A stretch of 9,787 nucleotides of DNA from Bryobacterales bacterium. Lineage in GTDB: Bacteria; Acidobacteriota; Terriglobia; Bryobacterales; Bryobacteraceae. Both the position numbers and the translations under genes were made by a program. The notes under the pieces were generated by a model that saw nothing but the letters and a program-made list of their open reading frames with translations, ran no database searches and was not told the origin of the DNA. The stretch is from assembly GCA_025462985.1 (NCBI GenBank), contig JAOAPP010000374.1:1-9787 (forward strand), written 5' to 3'. Positions 6,011 to 9,787 of the stretch are shown here, piece after piece; position 1 is the stretch's first letter, and each line of letters starts with the position of its first letter.

Positions 6011-6682
6011 ATGATCGAATCGAAAGACCCGATCGGGATTCCCGACCTGGCCGATCTGCGCGAAAACTACAAACGTGACAAACTGGACGAAACTCACTGC
6101 GACGCAAGTCCGATTCGTCAATTCGCCAAGTGGTTCGTCGAAGCCCAAGCGGCTCGGCTGCTGGAGCCCAATGCGATGACTCTCTCCACGGCGACACCTG
6201 ACGGCAAACCGTCTGGGCGCATCGTTCTCCTTAAGCAGTTCGACGGCGAAGGCTTCTTTTTCTATACAAATTACGGCAGCCGGAAGAGCAACGAGTTGAA
6301 CAGCAATCCTCACGCCGCGCTTACCTTTTACTGGGGCGAATTGGAACGCTCCGTTCGAGTGGAAGGCAAGGTGCGCAAGGTGAGCCGTGAACAATCCGAA
6401 AGCTACTTTGCCAGAAGGCCAAAGGGAAGCAAACTCGGGGCTTGGGTCTCAACGCAAAGTGAGGTTGTGGCGGGCAGTGAGCCACTCGAAAAAAAGCTGC
6501 AGGAACTGGAAACGCAGTATGCCGGAACAGAGGACGTGCCTGCGCCCGATTTCTGGGGCGGATTCTGCGTCGAGCCTGCCTCGATCGAGTTCTGGCAGGG
6601 GCGGCCCAATCGTCTGCACGACCGCCTGCGCTATCGGAAAACAGCCGATGGCGGCTGGACATTGGAAAGGCTTTGGCCTTGA
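6011..6682 (+). CDS. pdxH: Pyridoxamine/pyridoxine 5'-phosphate oxidase
   Basis: The 223-residue product has the length and all main motifs of PdxH, the FMN enzyme that oxidises pyridoxine or pyridoxamine 5'-phosphate to pyridoxal 5'-phosphate with O2. Seen in order: [15 protein letters not shown] near the N-terminus, [21 protein letters not shown] (55-75, with FMN-phosphate-binding Arg and Lys), [15 protein letters not shown] (82-96), [10 protein letters not shown] (112-121), WVSTQSEVV (145-153), and [12 protein letters not shown] (194-205), whose Arg and His contact substrate and cofactor in characterised enzymes; it ends ERLWP. Cytoplasmic homodimer in known members. It starts a + strand series leading into lolA and the pilus genes; the lolA start overlaps its stop codon. 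The grouping with envelope genes looks like chance operon packing rather than shared function. Confidence 0.97.
   Translation: MIESKDPIGIPDLADLRENYKRDKLDETHCDASPIRQFAKWFVEAQAARLLEPNAMTLSTATPDGKPSGRIVLLKQFDGEGFFFYTNYGSRKSNELNSNPHAALTFYWGELERSVRVEGKVRKVSREQSESYFARRPKGSKLGAWVSTQSEVVAGSEPLEKKLQELETQYAGTEDVPAPDFWGGFCVEPASIEFWQGRPNRLHDRLRYRKTADGGWTLERLWP
6664..6670 (+). promoter_or_regulatory. Ribosome binding site supporting the lolA TTG start (GGAAAGG)
   Basis: GGAAAGG, inside the end of pdxH, is 8 nt before TTG at 6679 but only 2 nt before TTG at 6673. This supports 6679, which overlaps the pdxH stop as TTGA. Confidence 0.55.
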
Positions 6683-7359
6683 TTTGCTTGATAGCTGCAC
6701 GTTACGGTCTACTTGCGCGTCTGTTGACTGTATCTCTCTTGCCGGGTTTGATGTTTCCTCAGACCGCAAAAACGGCGGACGCACTCATTCAAAAGGTGCA
6801 ACAGCGCTACAACGGAGCGCAAACATTGTCAGTGAACTTCGTCGAAAACTTCACCATCCTCGGCCATCCTCGTCCCCCCGAGTCGGGTACTTTGACTCTT
6901 CGCAAACAGGGGAAAATGCGTTGGGATTACTCTGAGCCCAAAGGGAAATTGTTCATTTCGGATGGGAAAAGCGTATTTCTTTACACCGCAAGGGATAACA
7001 GGGTAGAAAAAATCCCCCTGAAGAACACTGAAGATATGCGCGCTCCACTGGCTTTCTTGTTGGGGCGACTGGACATGAAGAAGGAGTTTCGGGACTTCCA
7101 AGTACGAGATGAACAAGGGGCCGTGTGGCTCGATGCCACGGCAAAGACGGACCTCCTGCCCTACGCGAGCGTCGACATGCAGATCGGGGAAAATGGCGAG
7201 ATTCAGCAGCTGAAAGTGGTTGGGCGAGACGAATCCGTGACAGCGTTTCGCTTCTCGAATGAACGGTTGAACCCACCCGTGTCGCCGGCGCTGTTCCATT
7301 TCGATCCCCCTTCGGGAGCTGAGGTGGTCGACTCAATCGACGCCGCCTCTTCCCAGTAG
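6679..7359 (+). CDS. lolA: Outer-membrane lipoprotein carrier protein LolA
   Basis: The predicted 226-residue protein begins with a hydrophobic, Arg-containing signal-like segment (about 1-31, [18 protein letters not shown]) followed by [20 protein letters not shown], the usual start of mature LolA. The LolA-fold pattern continues: [19 protein letters not shown] (69-87), [13 protein letters not shown] (90-102), [26 protein letters not shown], and a C-terminal [13 protein letters not shown]. LolA carries lipoproteins through the periplasm from the LolCDE transporter to the outer membrane, so this implies a diderm envelope. No ATG exists near the N-terminus; TTG at 6679 is chosen because it overlaps the pdxH stop (TTGA) and has GGAAAGG at a good distance. 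ATG at 6751 would remove most of the signal sequence. pilC follows after 17 nt. Confidence 0.88.
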   Translation: MICLIAARYGLLARLLTVSLLPGLMFPQTAKTADALIQKVQQRYNGAQTLSVNFVENFTILGHPRPPESGTLTLRKQGKMRWDYSEPKGKLFISDGKSVFLYTARDNRVEKIPLKNTEDMRAPLAFLLGRLDMKKEFRDFQVRDEQGAVWLDATAKTDLLPYASVDMQIGENGEIQQLKVVGRDESVTAFRFSNERLNPPVSPALFHFDPPSGAEVVDSIDAASSQ

Positions 7360-7376
7360 ATAAAGGAACCGTATTC

Positions 7377-8585
7377 GTGGCTGAATTCGTACTGCGATAC
7401 TCCGATCCGCGCGGCCAGATACATGAGCAGGTCGCCGACGCTCCCAACGAGCGCGAGGCCCGCGAACGCCTGCTCGCTCAGGGATTCCTCGTTTATTCGG
7501 TTCGCGCCAAAGATTTCAGCGCCCGGCTGAGCGGCGGCACGTCCCGACGGAAAACCGTCGATCTCGAGAAGTTCCTGATCTTTAACCAGCAATTCGTCAC
7601 GCTGGTGCGCGCTGGCCTGCCGATCCTGAAAGGACTCGACCTGCTGGCCGACCGCCTTACAGATGAGAAGCTGGGCCGCCACATCAAGGCTGTTCGCGAC
7701 GACGTTAAGACCGGAATCGGCCTGTCCGATGCATTTGCCCGTCAGGGAGTGTTCCCGCCGATCTACGTCACATCGGTGCTGGCTGGAGAGAAAAGCGGAT
7801 CGCTGACCGAAGTGCTCGATCGCTACATCAGCTATCAGCGCCTCACCCTTGCTCTGCGTAAGAAACTGCTGGTTTCGCTGCTCTACCCGACTGTACTGAT
7901 CGTGCTGGTGATCGCCCTCATCGTTTTTCTGGTGACCTATGTTGTCCCGAGTTTCGCAGAACTCTATCGCAGCATGGAGGCGAAGCTTCCCGCCGCGACC
8001 ATGATGCTGATCGCGGTCGGAACCACGGCGCGAGCCTACGTTCTAATCGGAGCCGGAGCGCTCGTGGCTGGGGTCGCTGGGCTGGTGTTTTGGGCCCGAC
8101 GCGAAGGCTCGCAGGAGACCGTCGATCGCTGGAAGAAGGGCACACCGGTTTTCGGCGAAATCTGGACCAAATACCAGGTCGCGCAGTTTTCGCGGGTTCT
8201 GAGCACGCTGCTGATCGGCGGTATTCCCCTGGTGCAAGCACTCGAAACTGCAGGCCGGTCTCTCGGGACAGTCCTGCTGCGAAAGGCACTCCAAAGAGTA
8301 GCCGCCTCTGTGCGGGAAGGTAGGTCGCTTTCCGCGTCACTCACTTCCACCGGGATGTTCCCGGAGCTCTCCATCGACATGATGGAGGTCGGTGAATCGA
8401 CGGGCGCTTTGCCCCAAATGTTGAACAGCGTCGCCGAGTTTTACGAAGAGGATGTCTCCACTCGAATGACTGCTCTTCTTTCCTTGATCGAGCCGGCAAT
8501 CATGATTTTTATGGGTATTTTCGTGGCATTTGTACTGGTAGCCCTGTACCTGCCTATCTTTTCTCTCGCGGACACGATCAGATAA
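7377..8585 (+). CDS. pilC: Type IV pilus inner-membrane platform protein PilC (T2SSF family)
   Basis: A 402-residue protein of normal PilC/GspF length. A small N-terminal domain (about 1-60) is followed by two T2SSF repeats: about 67-190 (FLIFNQQFVTLVRAGLPILKG, then AGEKSGSLTEVL at 136-147) and about 268-392 (VAQFSRVLSTLLIGGIPLVQAL, then VGESTGALPQML at 338-349). Membrane helices are visible at about 165-190, 210-238 and 368-393. PilC is the cytoplasmic-membrane platform that couples the PilB/PilT motors to pilin assembly. The start is GTG at 7377, with AAGGAA about 9 nt upstream. pilB begins immediately after the stop. Type II secretion GspF is the alternative, but PilC-like annotation fits the closeness to the PilB-like ATPase. 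Confidence 0.94.
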   Translation: MAEFVLRYSDPRGQIHEQVADAPNEREARERLLAQGFLVYSVRAKDFSARLSGGTSRRKTVDLEKFLIFNQQFVTLVRAGLPILKGLDLLADRLTDEKLGRHIKAVRDDVKTGIGLSDAFARQGVFPPIYVTSVLAGEKSGSLTEVLDRYISYQRLTLALRKKLLVSLLYPTVLIVLVIALIVFLVTYVVPSFAELYRSMEAKLPAATMMLIAVGTTARAYVLIGAGALVAGVAGLVFWARREGSQETVDRWKKGTPVFGEIWTKYQVAQFSRVLSTLLIGGIPLVQALETAGRSLGTVLLRKALQRVAASVREGRSLSASLTSTGMFPELSIDMMEVGESTGALPQMLNSVAEFYEEDVSTRMTALLSLIEPAIMIFMGIFVAFVLVALYLPIFSLADTIR

Positions 8586-9787
8586 ATGGCAACTGAGATT
8601 CTCAAATTCAAAGACCCGCTGGGGGAAACGGCGCAGGCGCAAACGGTCGCGCGGCGATACCGCTGTGAGTTCGTCGATCTGAAAACGGCCAAGATCGACC
8701 ACGAGCTGTTTCGCACCGTGCCCGTGGATCTGATGTTCCGCTACCACTTCGTCCCGATGCAGGCTCACAACGGATGCCTGGAGATCGCCCTTTCCGACCC
8801 GACCCAGATCGTACAGATCGATGAACTTTCGGTCCTGCTCTCGAAGAAGCTCAGAATCCGGGTCGCAACCTACTCTCAAATTTCCGACCTGCTGAAGAAG
8901 ACCGAGCAGTCGCAGCGTGTCCTCGAGGAGGTGACGGAAGGCTTCACGCTCGACGTGGTCGGTGACGAAGAAAACGTCGATGAGACGCTCTCCATTGATC
9001 GGCTCGCCTCTGACGAGGGCAACATCGCTCCGGTCATCAAGCTGGTGGATACGACCATCTTTAATGCTCTTGAACGGCGCGCCAGCGACATTCACATTGA
9101 AACGCGCGACCAGGAACTGGCGATCAAGTACCGCATTGACGGCGTCCTGCAGTACGCCATGAGTCCCATCGCCAAAGAATGGTATGCGGCAGTCATTTCG
9201 CGTATCAAGGTCATGAGCGAGCTCGATATCGCCGAGCGACGGGTTCCCCAGGACGGAAGATTCCGTGTCCGCTACAAAGGCCGCTTGATCGACTTCCGCG
9301 TCTCCATCATGCCTACGATCCATGGCGAAGATGCGGTGCTCCGTGTCCTCGATAAGGAGTCGATGAGCGAGAAGTTCGCCAAACTCTCGCTCGATGTCGT
9401 TGGCTTCGCCGAGTCCGACCTGGTGAAGTTCCGCCGCTACATCAAAGAGCCATACGGCATGGTGCTGGTCACCGGGCCGACCGGATCCGGTAAGACCACG
9501 ACGCTCTACGCCGCGCTCAGTGAGATCAAGAACGACGAAGACAAGATCATTACCATCGAAGATCCTGTTGAGTATCAGATCAAAGGAATCACCCAGATCC
9601 CGGTCAACGAAAAGAAGGGGCTCACGTTTGCGCGCGGTCTGCGATCGATCCTGCGGCACGATCCCGACAAGATCCTCGTCGGTGAAATCCGAGATCAGGA
9701 AACCGCGCAGATCGCCATCAACGCCGCCCTTACCGGCCACCTCGTCTTCACCACAGATCACGCCAACAACGTTCTGGACGTCCTCGG
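8586..9787 (+). CDS. pilB: Type IV pilus assembly ATPase PilB (GspE family), 3' end outside window
   Basis: An open frame of 400 codons runs off the right edge; intact PilB is about 560-580 residues. The N-terminal MshEN-type domain covers about 15-115 (e.g. VPVDLMFRYHFVPM at 45-58). A linker precedes the ATPase: APVIKLVDTTIFNALERRASDIHIE (148-172), YRIDGVLQ (182-189), Walker A GPTGSGKTT at 297-305, the Asp box ITIEDPVEY at 322-330, Walker B-like ILVGEIRD at 363-370, and the His box region GHLVFTTDHANN at 384-395. PilB is the cytoplasmic hexameric motor that drives pilus extension through PilC. The zinc-binding tetracysteine motif typical of PilB/GspE would lie beyond the window. The ATG abuts the pilC stop (TAA|ATG) with no good Shine-Dalgarno, suggesting translational coupling. 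Confidence 0.95.
   Translation, partial: MATEILKFKDPLGETAQAQTVARRYRCEFVDLKTAKIDHELFRTVPVDLMFRYHFVPMQAHNGCLEIALSDPTQIVQIDELSVLLSKKLRIRVATYSQISDLLKKTEQSQRVLEEVTEGFTLDVVGDEENVDETLSIDRLASDEGNIAPVIKLVDTTIFNALERRASDIHIETRDQELAIKYRIDGVLQYAMSPIAKEWYAAVISRIKVMSELDIAERRVPQDGRFRVRYKGRLIDFRVSIMPTIHGEDAVLRVLDKESMSEKFAKLSLDVVGFAESDLVKFRRYIKEPYGMVLVTGPTGSGKTTTLYAALSEIKNDEDKIITIEDPVEYQIKGITQIPVNEKKGLTFARGLRSILRHDPDKILVGEIRDQETAQIAINAALTGHLVFTTDHANNVLDVL

Noticed and set aside
6387..6935. 182-codon + strand frame overlapping pdxH and lolA
   Set aside because: It is out of frame with two recognised genes and has no domain of its own.
8337..9761. 474-codon minus-strand open frame opposite pilC/pilB
   Set aside because: The pilC and pilB frames carry clear catalytic motifs; this antisense frame is charged, low-information sequence (rich in D, R, L, V) expected opposite a GC-rich gene.

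Overview
The window looks like a chromosomal stretch from a Gram-negative bacterium, most likely an acidobacterium (inference, moderate confidence). It carries LolA (so an outer membrane), a type IV pilus/type II secretion motor, SecG, and a decayed rve-type transposase of a sort I associate with Acidobacteria. Base composition is moderately GC-rich throughout.

Left block (1-3049) is an accessory catabolic region. A GMC flavoprotein oxidoreductase enters from beyond the left edge on the + strand. It converges, 10 nt apart, on a minus-strand pair: an enoyl-CoA hydratase/isomerase followed by a two-domain acyl-CoA:carboxylate CoA-transferase. Directly upstream of that pair lie remnants of genes in the same orientation: the last ~85 residues of a short-chain dehydrogenase fused to an internal piece of a DUF993 (aldolase-like) gene, then the last ~99 residues of a DUF1479 gene.

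Middle block (about 4190-5410) is insertion-sequence debris: a DDE transposase gene readable only by joining three reading frames plus a small deletion. It stops about 40 nt short of tRNA-Leu(GAG). The whole interval 3047-5410 therefore reads as a decay scar between a tRNA gene and an otherwise intact acyl-CoA operon.

Right block (5450-9787) is housekeeping and looks undamaged. On the minus strand secG is followed 10 nt later by tRNA-Leu(GAG). Divergently, on the + strand, pdxH (pyridoxamine phosphate oxidase), lolA (lipoprotein carrier), pilC (type IV pilus platform protein) and pilB (pilus extension ATPase, cut by the right edge) form a tight series: pdxH and lolA overlap at TTGA, lolA and pilC are 17 nt apart, and pilC and pilB abut as TAA|ATG.

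I found no CRISPR array, no phage genes, no toxin-antitoxin pair and no convincing new defence or biosynthetic system. The most interesting part is the gene-fusion/deletion scar and what it implies for expression of the surviving operon.
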